Below are positions 32,600 to 43,030 of a stretch of DNA of 50,621 nucleotides, piece after piece. The position numbers and the translations under genes were made by a program. The notes under the pieces are model-generated. The model did not search any database. It saw only the letters and a program-made list of their open reading frames with translations, and was not told where the DNA came from. The DNA is from an uncultured Salinisphaerales bacterium (lineage in GTDB: Bacteria; Pseudomonadota; Gammaproteobacteria; Nevskiales; CAJXLF01), in the NCBI GenBank assembly GCA_913055805.1, contig CAJXLF010000017.1, positions 1 to 50,621 of the forward strand. The letters run 5' to 3'. Positions within the stretch are counted from its first letter, which is position 1; every line of letters starts with the position of its first letter.

Positions 32600-33904
32600 T
32601 TATTTCTCCATGATGGCCGTTACACCCATGCCGCCGGCGGCACAGATGGAGATCAGGCCGCGACCACCGCCATTTTCGTCGAGAATCTTGGCCAGGGTGC
32701 CGACAATGCGAGCGCCGGTGGCGCCGAAGGGATGGCCGGCTGCGAGGCTGCCGCCCTTCACATTCAGTTTCTTGCGGTCAATGCTGCCCAGCGGCTTGTC
32801 CAGGCCAAGGTATTCCTTGCAGAAACGCTCGTCTTCCCAGGCCTTGAGGGTGCACAGTACCTGGGCGGCGAAGGCTTCATGGATTTCATAGAAATCGAAA
32901 TCCTGCAGGCTCAGGCCTTCGCGGGCCAGCATGCGCGGCACGGCCTGGGCCGGTGCCATCAGCAGGCCTTCGGCGCCACGGATGAACTTGTTGTCGCTCT
33001 TGTCTGCCTTGACGAAGTCAACGGCAGCGGTTTCACCGGTCACCAGATAGGCCAGCACGGGCAGGCCCTTGGCCTTGGCCCATTCTTCCGAGGCCAGCAG
33101 CACGGCGCCGGCGCCGTCGGTCAGCGGGGTGGAGTTGGCGGCGGTCAGGGTGGCGGCTTCGCTCTTGCTGAATACGGGTTTCAGTGAGGCCAGCTTTTCC
33201 AGGGTACCGTCGGGACGCAGGTTGTTGTCGCGTTTTACACCATGGAATTCCATGACCAGGTCGTCATAGAAGCCTTCGTCATAGGCCTTGGCGGCTTTCT
33301 GGTGGCTTTCGAAGGCAAGAATATCCTGGTCTTCGCGGGGGATGTCCCAGGCCTGGGCCATATCCTCACAATGCTGGCCCATGGCCTTGCCGGTACGGGC
33401 CTCGGCGTTGGCGGGGATATTCGGCACGATGTGGCTGGGGCGTATCTTGGCAGCGGCCTTGAGGCGTTCGCCGGTGGTCTTGGCCCGGTTCAGTTCCATG
33501 AAAATCTTGCGTAGCTTCTCGTTGATGCCGATCGGGGCATCCGAGGTGGTATCGGTGCCGGCGGCGATGCCGCATTCGATCTGCCCGGTGGCGATCTTGT
33601 TGGCCACCAGCAGCGTGGTTTCCAGCGAGGTGCCACAGTACTGACCTACGTCATAAGCCGGGGTTTCCGGCGCCAGACCCGAGCTGAGCACGGCTTCACG
33701 GGTCATGACGTCATTCTTCAGCTTGAGTACCGTGCCGGCCGCCACTTCGCCCAGACGCTCGCCTGCCAGGTTGTACTTGTTAACGATGCCGTTGAGTACT
33801 GCAGTGAGCATCTCGTGGTTCGACAATTCGGAGTAGGCCGTATTGGAGCGGCAGAAGGGAATGCGGGCGCTGCCAACAATGGCAACTTTACGTAATTCGG
33901 ACAT
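32600..33904 (-). CDS. Acetyl-CoA C-acyltransferase (FadI-like thiolase)
   Basis: A 434-residue thiolase, the length of FadI, which cleaves 3-ketoacyl-CoA in beta-oxidation. Catalytic pieces are the nucleophilic Cys in YDVGQYCGTSLETTLLVANK (about residue 90), the His in FYEIHEAFAAQVLCTLKAW, the GGSLAAGHPFGATGARIVGT loop and the terminal Cys in ISICAAGGMGVTAIMEK. The nucleophile context (QYCGTSLE) is unlike the CGSG of degradative FadA, as in FadI-type enzymes. No fadJ is adjacent; fadE is 30 kb away. It is monocistronic with its own terminator. A biosynthetic acetyl-CoA acetyltransferase role is the alternative. Confidence 0.9.
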   Translation of the reverse strand: MSELRKVAIVGSARIPFCRSNTAYSELSNHEMLTAVLNGIVNKYNLAGERLGEVAAGTVLKLKNDVMTREAVLSSGLAPETPAYDVGQYCGTSLETTLLVANKIATGQIECGIAAGTDTTSDAPIGINEKLRKIFMELNRAKTTGERLKAAAKIRPSHIVPNIPANAEARTGKAMGQHCEDMAQAWDIPREDQDILAFESHQKAAKAYDEGFYDDLVMEFHGVKRDNNLRPDGTLEKLASLKPVFSKSEAATLTAANSTPLTDGAGAVLLASEEWAKAKGLPVLAYLVTGETAAVDFVKADKSDNKFIRGAEGLLMAPAQAVPRMLAREGLSLQDFDFYEIHEAFAAQVLCTLKAWEDERFCKEYLGLDKPLGSIDRKKLNVKGGSLAAGHPFGATGARIVGTLAKILDENGGGRGLISICAAGGMGVTAIMEK

Positions 33905-34104
33905 GGGGGACTCCCGTCAGAAGAATAGAATGGCCGCTAGAGTAGGCGAGACCGGGTTGGTATTCAAGATTTTCCTCTCCCCCGTAGTGCTGCGTCATTT
34001 ATTATTTGGCGAGTTAATGGGCTTTGTGGGTCATGGCCTTGAAAAGCGTCAGTTTTTAATTCACGGCCGTTAGGGCAGCGGCGGGATTCAGGTTAAAATT
34101 ATTT

Positions 34105-34131
34105 TTAGCACTCTCTTGAAAAGACTGCTAA
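34105..34131. promoter_or_regulatory. CIRCE-like operator (HrcA site) upstream of groESL
   Basis: TTAGCACTC (34105-34113), 9 bases, GACTGCTAA (34123-34131) matches the CIRCE consensus TTAGCACTC-N9-GAGTGCTAA at 17 of 18 positions. CIRCE is bound by the repressor HrcA. It interlocks with the sigma-32 promoter, whose -35 lies in the 9-base spacer. The rest of the 311-bp gap between the thiolase gene and groES (33905-34100) shows nothing I recognise. No hrcA gene is in the window. Confidence 0.75.
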
Positions 34132-34143
34132 TCATCCCCACAT
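34115..34143 (+). promoter_or_regulatory. Sigma-32 heat-shock promoter of groESL
   Basis: CTTGAAA (34115-34121), 14 bases, CCCCACAT (34136-34143). The consensus is CTTGAAA and CCCCATNT, so one base differs. The groES ATG is about 70 bp downstream. Confidence 0.85.
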
Positions 34144-34215
34144 GGGCTGTTATCCCGCCGACGGGGGTCGGTCGGGAGTTATTTTTGAATGAATTCATTT
34201 AAGGAGTGAACTCAC

Positions 34216-34503
34216 ATGAGTCTGCGTCCATTGCATGATCGCGTGATCATCAAGCGCCTTGAAGAAGAGCGCACTTCCCCCGGCGGCATCGTCATTCCGG
34301 ATTCGGCGACAGAAAAGCCTATCCGGGGTGAGGTAGTTGCTGTGGGTAACGGCAAGATCCTGGAAAACGGCGAGCAGCGTGCGCTCGACGTGAAAGTCGG
34401 TGACAAGGTGTTGTTCGGCAAGTATTCCGGCACCGAAGTCAAAGTCGACGGCGATGAACTGGTTGTGATGCGTGAAGACGACATCATGGCCGTCATCGAG
34501 TAA
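34216..34503 (+). CDS. groES: Co-chaperonin GroES
   Basis: GroES is the 10-kDa lid of the GroEL folding chamber. The 95-residue protein shows [20 protein letters not shown], the mobile loop region ([20 protein letters not shown]), and the C-terminal [21 protein letters not shown] strong AAGGAG precedes the ATG. It starts the groES-groEL operon (32 bp before groEL) under a sigma-32 promoter overlapped by a CIRCE-like operator. Nothing unusual is seen in the protein. Confidence 0.99.
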   Translation: MSLRPLHDRVIIKRLEEERTSPGGIVIPDSATEKPIRGEVVAVGNGKILENGEQRALDVKVGDKVLFGKYSGTEVKVDGDELVVMREDDIMAVIE

Positions 34504-34514
34504 TTCAGCGGTAA

Positions 34515-36167
<1,653 letters not shown>

Positions 36168-36190
36168 GTCAGGCTGCTTGAGCCAATAAA

Positions 36191-36220
36191 AAGGCCCCGC
36201 TTTGCGGGGCCTTTTCTTTT
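36191..36220 (+). terminator. Rho-independent terminator after groEL
   Basis: AAGGCCCCGC-TTT-GCGGGGCCTT followed by TTCTTTT, 23 bp after the groEL stop. The A-tract before the stem may allow some function for the opposite strand, where the barrel gene converges. Confidence 0.92.
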
Positions 36221-36292
36221 TTCCACAACCCCTTTTGATTCCCCTTGACTCAAGGGGAGGGGAGCCCTCCGCCGTACGGAAGGAGAAGGGGT

Positions 36293-36949
36293 TCAGAGTC
36301 GGCGGTAGCCGCGGCGTTCGTCGCCGCCGAACTGCACGCGGATGCCCAGGTTAAGGTCGTCGCGGTCAATGCCGGGGCCGCCATCGACATCATATTCGCC
36401 GGTGCGGTATTCGATCACCAGTCCGAACCAGCGCGAGACATTCCAGATGCCTTCCACGGCAAAGAAATCGGCTGATGAATCGCCCAGGTCGGTGTAGTTG
36501 TATTCCACGCCGATTTCCACCGGCTCGACCGGGCCGAAGCGCAGGCCGGCGACCAGGCCTACGCCCTCGTCATTGAGCAGTTCAGTTGCGCCGCTTTCGA
36601 TTTCAGCTGCCTCGACTGCCAGCATGCCGTAGATATCCAGGCGCAGGGGTGATTGCAGATTCTCGATGGATTTGCGCAGGCCCAGGCGCAGGGCGCCGGT
36701 GCGGGCATCGGTGTCGTTGTTCAGGTCGACATCGTCATAACGTCCGTCGGCGAACAGATACGGTCCCATGATCCAGCCGCCACGCAGGCCGAGGCCGTCA
36801 CCGTCCGCATCCGCACCACTGCTTTCCAGATCGGTGTTGATCAGGCCTGTGGCCTGGATATAGGAATAATTCATACGGTCAGCATGGGCGCTTAACGGCA
36901 ACAGGGCCAGCACGCTCCCGGCGGTGATCAGCAGTCGCTTGATGCTCAT
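36293..36949 (-). CDS. Outer-membrane beta-barrel protein
   Basis: A 218-residue exported barrel. The signal peptide is MSIKRLLITAGSVLALLPLS, cleaved after AHA. The mature protein consists of alternating hydrophobic/polar strands with acidic turns (GLGLRGGWIMGPYLFADGRY; GALRLGLRKSIENLQSPLRL; LVAGLRFGPVEPVEIGVEYN; NVSRWFGLVIEYRTGEYD), about eight strands, and a late strand LNLGIRVQF. After that Phe, where most barrels end, a short basic tail of about 11 residues (GGDERRGYRRL) follows, which is slightly odd for recognition by the Bam complex. It resembles small OmpA- or OmpX-like barrels without a clear family. It converges on groEL. Confidence 0.8.
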   Translation of the reverse strand: MSIKRLLITAGSVLALLPLSAHADRMNYSYIQATGLINTDLESSGADADGDGLGLRGGWIMGPYLFADGRYDDVDLNNDTDARTGALRLGLRKSIENLQSPLRLDIYGMLAVEAAEIESGATELLNDEGVGLVAGLRFGPVEPVEIGVEYNYTDLGDSSADFFAVEGIWNVSRWFGLVIEYRTGEYDVDGGPGIDRDDLNLGIRVQFGGDERRGYRRL

Positions 36950-37092
36950 GGCTCCCCCTTGTAAACCAATGATCAGGATGAATGTGTTTCTTGCACAGCC
37001 CTGATCCTACTATGATTTTCTGCCTGTCACTAGCTTGTCGTGAATTATGCTGCCGCCAGTATTGCCGGGAACAGAATGCTAAGCTCGCCGCC

Positions 37093-39969
37093 ATGACCGA
37101 TATCGTTCAACAGCAAATCGGGCAACTGCCCGAAATACTTCGCAGCCAGGTGAGCCGGGATTGGCAGGCACTGGTTGAGTCCGGCGGACATGAAGGGCTG
37201 AAGCCAGCGCTGCTGGAAGATCTGGTGCATGTCTGGGCAGCCAGCCCGCAGACGGCGCATTACTGTCTGCGCGAGCCCCGGCTTTTGCGCGAGTGGCAAC
37301 AGGATGACGGCCACTTGCCACCGGCGGATGTGGAAGGTTATGGCCGGATGTTCGGCCAGGCGCTGGCGCAGGCGACGAGCAAGAATGAGGCCAAGCAGGC
37401 GCTGCGCAAGTTGCGTAACCGGGAAATGCTGCGCATTGCCTGGCGTGACATCGCCGGGCAGGACGAACTGGACGAGACACTGGCGGCTTTGTCCGGCCTG
37501 GCGGATGCCGCGGCAGGTGCGGCGCTGGACTGGCTGGTGGAGCATTACCGCGAACGTTTCGGCATAGCCAGGGATGCGCAGGGCCAGGAATTGCGGCTGG
37601 TGATTATCGGCATGGGCAAGCTGGGCGGTGGCGAGCTCAATTTCTCTTCCGATATTGATCTGATATTTACGTATCCCGAGCCCGGGCAGACGGACGGTCC
37701 GCGCAGCCTGACCACCGAAGAATATTTCCGGCGCATTGCCCAGGAACTGGTCGCCTTGCTCAATGAGCCGACGGCCGACGGCTTCGTGTTCCGGGTGGAT
37801 ACGCGGCTGCGGCCCTTCGGCAATTCCGGTCCGCTGGTCATGCACTTCGGCGCCATGGAGCAGTACTACCAGAGCCACGGCCGCGAATGGGAGCGCTATG
37901 CCTGGATCAAGGCGCGGCCGATTGCCGGGGATATTGCGGCTGGCGAGGAACTGCTCGAGCTTCTGCGGCCCTTCGTTTACCGGCGTTATCTCGACTACGG
38001 GGCCTTTGACGCGCTGCGCGAAATGAAGGCCATGATTGTGCAGGAAATCCGGCGCAAGGGTATGGAGAACAACATCAAGCTGGGTGCCGGCGGCATACGT
38101 GAAATCGAGTTCATGGTGCAGGTCTTCCAGTTGATCCATGGCGGCAGGCACGAGGATTTGCGCTGTCGCCGCTTGCGCGAGGTGCTGCCGGCCCTGGTGC
38201 GGCATGGCCTTTTGCCTGAGCAGGCAGCGAAGGCGCTGGACGATGCTTATGTGTTCCTGCGACGTCTGGAAAACCGTATGCAGGCCTATGCCGATCGTCA
38301 GGTGCATGAATTGCCCGAGCACGATCAGCCGCGTGCCGCGCTGGCTTTGGCCATGCATTCTCCGGGCTGGCACGACGCGCTCGGGGTTATACAGGCCTAT
38401 CGCGATCACGTGCATGAATTGTTCGACCGCGTGTTCGTGGCGCCGCAGGTACAGAGCGACGACGATGATCCGCAGGCTCGCCTGGTAGCGCTATGGCGGG
38501 GCGGCATGCCGGAGGATGCCGCGCTCAAACTGCTGTCGTCCGAGGGCTACAATCAGGCCCCGCGGGCCCTGGAGCAGATTGACCATTTGCGTGACGGCAT
38601 ACGTTACATGACCGTCGGCGAGCAGAGCCGGCGCCGCCTGGATCGCTGTGTGGTGTTGCTGTTGTCGGCTGCCGCGCAGCAGGAGCAGTCGGAGATTGTG
38701 CTGGAGCGCCTGTTCGAGGTGCTGCGGGCGATTGCCGGGCGCAGCAATTATGTTGCCCTGCTGGTGGAAAATCCCACTGCCTTGTCGCAGCTGGTGCGTC
38801 TGTGCGCGGCCAGTCCCTGGATATCCGGCCAGGTGGCGCAGAGTCCGGTATTTCTGGATTTCATGCTCGACCCCAGGCAGTTGTACGCACCGCCCCTGCG
38901 TGACGGTCTGGTCGGGGAATTACAGGCCATGAGTGCGCAGGCGGATGCCGACGATGTGGAACAGCAGATGGAAATCCTGCGCCGTTTCAAGCATTCGGCC
39001 GTGTTGCGGGTGGCCGCCGCCGATGTCAGCAATGCCATGCCCCTGATGGTGGTCAGTGACCGTCTCACGGAAATTGCCGAAGTGGTGGTGGGGCATTGCC
39101 TGAAGCAGGCCTGGCGGCAAACGGCGCGCAAGCATGGTGAGCCACGCAAGGCTGACGGCAGTATCGCCGGGCTGCTGGTGATTGCCTACGGCAAGTTCGG
39201 CGGTTTCGAGATGGGCTATGGTTCCGATCTGGACCTGGTCTTCGTGCATGACGGCGAAGCGCAGAGCAGTACCGATGGTGAGCGTCCGGTGTCGCATGCC
39301 GTGTTTTTTGCGCGTCTGGGGCAGCGCATTATTCACTGGCTCAGCACCTACACCCCTGCGGGCCGCGCCTATGAAGTGGATATGCGCCTGCGGCCCAGCG
39401 GCCAGTCCGGGTTGCTGGTGACCGGGTTCGATGCACTGGAGGGTTATCAACGCGACAGCGCCTGGACCTGGGAACATCAGGCACTGGTGCGTGCGCGTCC
39501 GGTAGCGGGTGAGGCGGCGCTGCGTGAGCGCTTTCTTGCCCTGCGCCAGGAAATTCTTTCCAACCGGCGCGAGCCCGCCGCCTTGCGCAAGGATGTCATC
39601 GAGATGCGCGAAAAAATGCGCACTGCACTGGAAAAGCGCGAGGCCGGGCGGTTTGATCTGAAGCAGGGCCGCGGCGGGATCGCAGATATCGAGTTCATTG
39701 TGCAATACAATGTACTGCGCTGGACGGGCGAGCATCCGCAACTGGCCGAGTATCCGGACAATATCCGCATCATTGAGCGCCTGGTTTCCAGTGGCTTGTG
39801 GGATGGCGAGGATGGAGAAACGCTGTGCGAGGCTTACCGGCATCTGCGGCGTGAAATGCATCGCCTGTCGCTGCAGGAACAGCCTTCCCTGATTGCCTCT
39901 GACAATCTGCTGCAGGAGCGTGAGTTTGTAGAGCTGTGCTGGCAGCGCTATCTGGAACAATCCGCTTGA
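37093..39969 (+). CDS. glnE: Bifunctional glutamine-synthetase adenylyltransferase/adenylyl-removing enzyme
   Basis: GlnE adds or removes AMP on glutamine synthetase in response to PII and glutamine, setting nitrogen assimilation. It is 958 residues, close to E. coli (946). Two nucleotidyltransferase domains are evident: GMGKLGGGELNFSSDIDLIF near residue 175 (deadenylylation) and AYGKFGGFEMGYGSDLDLVF near residue 700 (adenylylation), each with the GxxD-x-D metal motif. Helical linker regions lie between and after. I start at ATG 37093 (MTDIVQQQIGQLPEILRS); an ATG at 36982 would add a Cys-rich tail unlike the family. It leads the LPS-core cluster, the same glnE-LPS linkage as in Pseudomonas. 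Confidence 0.97.
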   Translation: MTDIVQQQIGQLPEILRSQVSRDWQALVESGGHEGLKPALLEDLVHVWAASPQTAHYCLREPRLLREWQQDDGHLPPADVEGYGRMFGQALAQATSKNEAKQALRKLRNREMLRIAWRDIAGQDELDETLAALSGLADAAAGAALDWLVEHYRERFGIARDAQGQELRLVIIGMGKLGGGELNFSSDIDLIFTYPEPGQTDGPRSLTTEEYFRRIAQELVALLNEPTADGFVFRVDTRLRPFGNSGPLVMHFGAMEQYYQSHGREWERYAWIKARPIAGDIAAGEELLELLRPFVYRRYLDYGAFDALREMKAMIVQEIRRKGMENNIKLGAGGIREIEFMVQVFQLIHGGRHEDLRCRRLREVLPALVRHGLLPEQAAKALDDAYVFLRRLENRMQAYADRQVHELPEHDQPRAALALAMHSPGWHDALGVIQAYRDHVHELFDRVFVAPQVQSDDDDPQARLVALWRGGMPEDAALKLLSSEGYNQAPRALEQIDHLRDGIRYMTVGEQSRRRLDRCVVLLLSAAAQQEQSEIVLERLFEVLRAIAGRSNYVALLVENPTALSQLVRLCAASPWISGQVAQSPVFLDFMLDPRQLYAPPLRDGLVGELQAMSAQADADDVEQQMEILRRFKHSAVLRVAAADVSNAMPLMVVSDRLTEIAEVVVGHCLKQAWRQTARKHGEPRKADGSIAGLLVIAYGKFGGFEMGYGSDLDLVFVHDGEAQSSTDGERPVSHAVFFARLGQRIIHWLSTYTPAGRAYEVDMRLRPSGQSGLLVTGFDALEGYQRDSAWTWEHQALVRARPVAGEAALRERFLALRQEILSNRREPAALRKDVIEMREKMRTALEKREAGRFDLKQGRGGIADIEFIVQYNVLRWTGEHPQLAEYPDNIRIIERLVSSGLWDGEDGETLCEAYRHLRREMHRLSLQEQPSLIASDNLLQEREFVELCWQRYLEQSA

Positions 39970-39974
39970 GAAAT

Positions 39975-40691
39975 ATGGAAAACATGTCGTTCGCGCTGAG
40001 AAACTTTCTGTTCTGGGGACTGCCCACGCTGTATTCGCTTATGGTGATGGCGCTTTACTTTTCCGGTTCGCAAGCCCTGGTCGACTGGGTGGCGCCGCGC
40101 ACTATGACCGAACCCTGGTCCGTATCGGGTGACCGTGAACTGGGGTTGCTGGAAAACGGCCAGAATCTGCTGCTGCTGGGATGTATTGCCGTGTTGCTTG
40201 GCTTTGTGCCCAAAGCCGAGCATGTGCTGCAGCGCATAGGAGCCGGCATGGCACTGGCCGCCCTGACTTTCATGTTGCTGGAAGAAATCAGTTACGGCGC
40301 GCATTACTGGGATTTCATGACCGGGGCTGAACGGTTCGAAGGCGATACCAATTTCCACAACACATCCGGATATACCAACCGTATGAAACAGATCGTCGAT
40401 GTCGGCATGGTGCTGTGGTTTGTATTCCTGCCGCTGCTGGTGCCGCTGACGCAATCGAAATGGCTGCGTTATTTCGCTGCGCCGCGCATGATTATCCTGA
40501 CGATTATTGCGGCGCTGCTGATCTCCAAGCTGGCCCATTATCTGGATGACGAGGGGTTGGCGGTACGCGCTGCCCTGTCCAACAACATTTCCGAATTCCG
40601 TGAATTGTTCACCTATTATGTGTGGCTGCTCTACTGCTGGATCATGGTGCACCGACCCTGGCCGGGCGGCACAAAGGCGGCCGGGTTATAG
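39975..40691 (+). CDS. Integral membrane protein of unknown function
   Basis: I do not recognise this 238-residue protein. It has about six hydrophobic segments, for example FLFWGLPTLYSLMVMALYF, LLLGCIAVLLGFV, MALAALTFMLLEEISYGAHY, VLWFVFLPLLVPL and MIILTIIAALLISKLAHYL. A conserved-looking LLEEISYGAHYWDF within or after the third segment may hold functional acidic and His residues. The start at ATG 39975 lies 5 bp after glnE; ATG 39984 is possible. It precedes a GT4 glycosyltransferase by 3 bp, so an envelope or LPS-related role is suggested by context only. Confidence 0.75.
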   Translation: MENMSFALRNFLFWGLPTLYSLMVMALYFSGSQALVDWVAPRTMTEPWSVSGDRELGLLENGQNLLLLGCIAVLLGFVPKAEHVLQRIGAGMALAALTFMLLEEISYGAHYWDFMTGAERFEGDTNFHNTSGYTNRMKQIVDVGMVLWFVFLPLLVPLTQSKWLRYFAAPRMIILTIIAALLISKLAHYLDDEGLAVRAALSNNISEFRELFTYYVWLLYCWIMVHRPWPGGTKAAGL

Positions 40692-40694
40692 CCG

Positions 40695-41747
40695 ATGGCG
40701 AACTCGCCGCTGATCTGTCATATCAATCTGGCGCGTGGCTACCGGGGGGGTGAAAGGCAGACGGAACTGCTGATTCGCGAACTCGCTGCGCGCGGCTGTC
40801 GGCAGCGTCTGTTGGCGCGGGTCGGTGAGCCCCTGATACAGGCCCTGGTTGATGTCGAGGGGCTGGAACGAATCGGTATTCGCAAGCCTTTTCTGCTACA
40901 TGCATCGTATTGTGCGGATGCGGCCGTGCTGCAGGTGCATGAAGCCAAGGCCGGGCATCTGGCCTGTCTGGCGCATCGTCGCTATGGCGTACCCTATGTG
41001 CTGACACGCCGGGTCGACAAGCCGCCGCGTGCCTCCTGGGTTAATCGTTATCTGTATCGGAATGCAGCAGCCGTGGTGGCGGTGTCGCAGGCGATCGGTA
41101 ATGTGCTCGCGCAGGTGTTTCCGCCGTTGCAACCGGAGGTTATCGCTGATGCATATGCCGATTTACCTGTGGACCCGGACTGCGTGCGGGCATTGCGGCA
41201 GCGTTTTACGGGCAGATTTGTAATTGGCCATGCGGCCGCGCTGGTCGATCGCCACAAGGGACAGGCGGTATTGATCGAGGCCATGCGTCTGCTGGAACAA
41301 AAACATCCGGCGCTGCAGTTGCTGTTGCTGGGGCGGGGTGAGGATGAGGCAAGACTCCGGGAAGCCGCTAATGGCCTCTCGAATGTGCACTTCGAGGGGT
41401 TCGTGTCGAATCTGGGCGATTATCTGCAGGCCATGGATCTTTTCGCGTTTCCCTCACGCTATGAAGGACTGGGTTCAGTGCTGCTGGATGCCATGCATGC
41501 CGGGCTGCCGGTGGTGGCCAGCGACGTGGGGGGTATTCCGGAAATCGTGAGCGACGGACGTAATGGCTTGCTCGTACCGCCTGGCAATGCCCATGCATTG
41601 GCGGAGGCCATCGAACGCGTCTATCTGGATGCCGCATTGCGGGAAACATTCGCGGCGGCTGCACGGGAACGGGCGCATGAGTATTCACCAGCAGTGATGG
41701 CGGATAAATATCTGGAACTCTATCGACACTTGGAAGCAAGACAATGA
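40695..41747 (+). CDS. GT4-family glycosyltransferase, probably LPS core
   Basis: A 350-residue GT-B-fold glycosyltransferase. The N-terminal acceptor domain has HINLARGYRGGERQTELLIR. The C-terminal GT4 nucleotide-sugar domain has FVIGHAAALVDRHKGQAVLI, LLLLGRGEDEARLREAA and SRYEGLGSVLLDAMHAGLPV. In that last segment the EX7E motif of GT4 enzymes reads E-X7-D, and VVASDVGGIPEIVSDGRNGL follows. It sits between an unknown membrane protein and an O-antigen ligase-like gene, overlapping the latter by 4 nt. It probably adds a hexose or heptose to the LPS outer core; the sugar is unknown. Confidence 0.9.
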   Translation: MANSPLICHINLARGYRGGERQTELLIRELAARGCRQRLLARVGEPLIQALVDVEGLERIGIRKPFLLHASYCADAAVLQVHEAKAGHLACLAHRRYGVPYVLTRRVDKPPRASWVNRYLYRNAAAVVAVSQAIGNVLAQVFPPLQPEVIADAYADLPVDPDCVRALRQRFTGRFVIGHAAALVDRHKGQAVLIEAMRLLEQKHPALQLLLLGRGEDEARLREAANGLSNVHFEGFVSNLGDYLQAMDLFAFPSRYEGLGSVLLDAMHAGLPVVASDVGGIPEIVSDGRNGLLVPPGNAHALAEAIERVYLDAALRETFAAAARERAHEYSPAVMADKYLELYRHLEARQ

Positions 41748-43027
41748 CATCTGAATCTGCATTGGTGAATGCGCCCCATCGTTACGCGGTGCGCTTTTGC
41801 ATCCTGCTGGTAGGCATCTATTTATGCGGCATGATCCTGAACCCGGAAATGGAGAAGGTGGGTCAGACCGGTCTGCTGTTATGGGCTCTGGGGTTTCTGG
41901 CGTGGCGTCCCTGGCGAAATTCTGTGCTCAGTGCCTGGGACAAAGCGTTGATGCTGGTTTTCGTCGGTTTCTTTCTGGTGGCGGTGCTGTCGCATCTGCT
42001 AAACGGCGGCGGATACGAAAGCGGCAAGATGCTCGGCCGCTATGCGCGTTTTTTGTTGTTCATCCCCTTGTTCTTTCTTTTTCGTCGTTATGCCAGCGCG
42101 GCCTTGCTGTTCCCTGTAGTGATGTTGGTGATGGCATTTAATTGTGCCTGGGCAGTAGTCGAGTATTACGGGTGGGGTGAAATGTTGGTGGGCGACAAGA
42201 TGTTTCGAGGCCCAGTCAATGCGTCCCTCAATCCCATTCAGTACGGCAACTTAATGCTGTGCCTCACTATTTTTTTGCTCTCGGGTCAGGGAGTGTACAG
42301 ACAAAAAGGCAAGTATTGGGTTGTGGGTATGTGGGTGCTGGGCACGCTCGGATTGGCCGCAGTATTTGCTTCTGACGCTCGTGGCGCCATGGTCGGCATG
42401 CCGTTGCTCGGGCTGGCCGCATGGGTGATTGGTATGCGTAATCGAAGTTCAGGGCTGAGGCCGCTGATTCTTCCCCTGATTACGCTTTTGGCTTTCCTGC
42501 CTTCTTACCAATCCGTCACCGAACGGGCGCAAAGAGGGGTGGCCGAGGCGCAGAGCCATGAGGCCATGCAAGAGGATGCTCCAACCTCGGTGGGCACGCG
42601 CTTGCATATGTGGCGCGCTGCAACACGGATATTTCTGGAGTCTCCCTGGTTCGGTGCGGGGCTGGGTAGTTACGAGGCAAAGTCACAGCAACTTTACGAA
42701 CGCGATGAGGCGCATTTTTTCGCGGTTTACAGCCACCCGCATAGCGAGTATTTCTCGGTGCTGGCGACACGAGGGTTGTTGGGCCTGGCTTCCCTGGGGC
42801 TGTTGTTCCTGGTCCCGTTACTTTATTTTTGGCGCCATGTTACGGAGGCTGACCTGGTCCCGCGGGCGGTGGCTTGTGCGGGCCTGATGCTGGTGTTGGA
42901 GCTGGGACAGGCCGCCTTGACCGAGAGTATCTTCAGATTAAGCTCCACTATGGGCTTTTATATTTTCAGTATCGCCTGCCTGTCGGCCATACTGTCCACG
43001 TACGCAAAAAAACCAACTTCGGAGTAG
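41744..43027 (+). CDS. O-antigen ligase/polymerase-family membrane protein
   Basis: A 427-residue polytopic membrane protein of the Wzy_C/O-antigen ligase type. About ten to twelve hydrophobic segments are seen (RFCILLVGIYLCGMIL; FFLVAVLSHLLNGGG; LFIPLFFLFRRYASAALLFP). The large periplasmic loop includes THLHMW-like GTRLHMWRAATRIFLESPWF, GAGLGSYEAKSQQLYERDEA and the His-rich YSHPHSEYFSVLATRGLLGL, which is typical of WaaL and Wzy. WaaL joins O antigen to lipid A-core in the periplasm; the family also includes polymerases and protein O-oligosaccharyltransferases. The LPS context favours a ligase. It is 3 bp upstream of hldD. Confidence 0.85.
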   Translation: MTSESALVNAPHRYAVRFCILLVGIYLCGMILNPEMEKVGQTGLLLWALGFLAWRPWRNSVLSAWDKALMLVFVGFFLVAVLSHLLNGGGYESGKMLGRYARFLLFIPLFFLFRRYASAALLFPVVMLVMAFNCAWAVVEYYGWGEMLVGDKMFRGPVNASLNPIQYGNLMLCLTIFLLSGQGVYRQKGKYWVVGMWVLGTLGLAAVFASDARGAMVGMPLLGLAAWVIGMRNRSSGLRPLILPLITLLAFLPSYQSVTERAQRGVAEAQSHEAMQEDAPTSVGTRLHMWRAATRIFLESPWFGAGLGSYEAKSQQLYERDEAHFFAVYSHPHSEYFSVLATRGLLGLASLGLLFLVPLLYFWRHVTEADLVPRAVACAGLMLVLELGQAALTESIFRLSSTMGFYIFSIACLSAILSTYAKKPTSE

Positions 43028-43030
43028 TTC

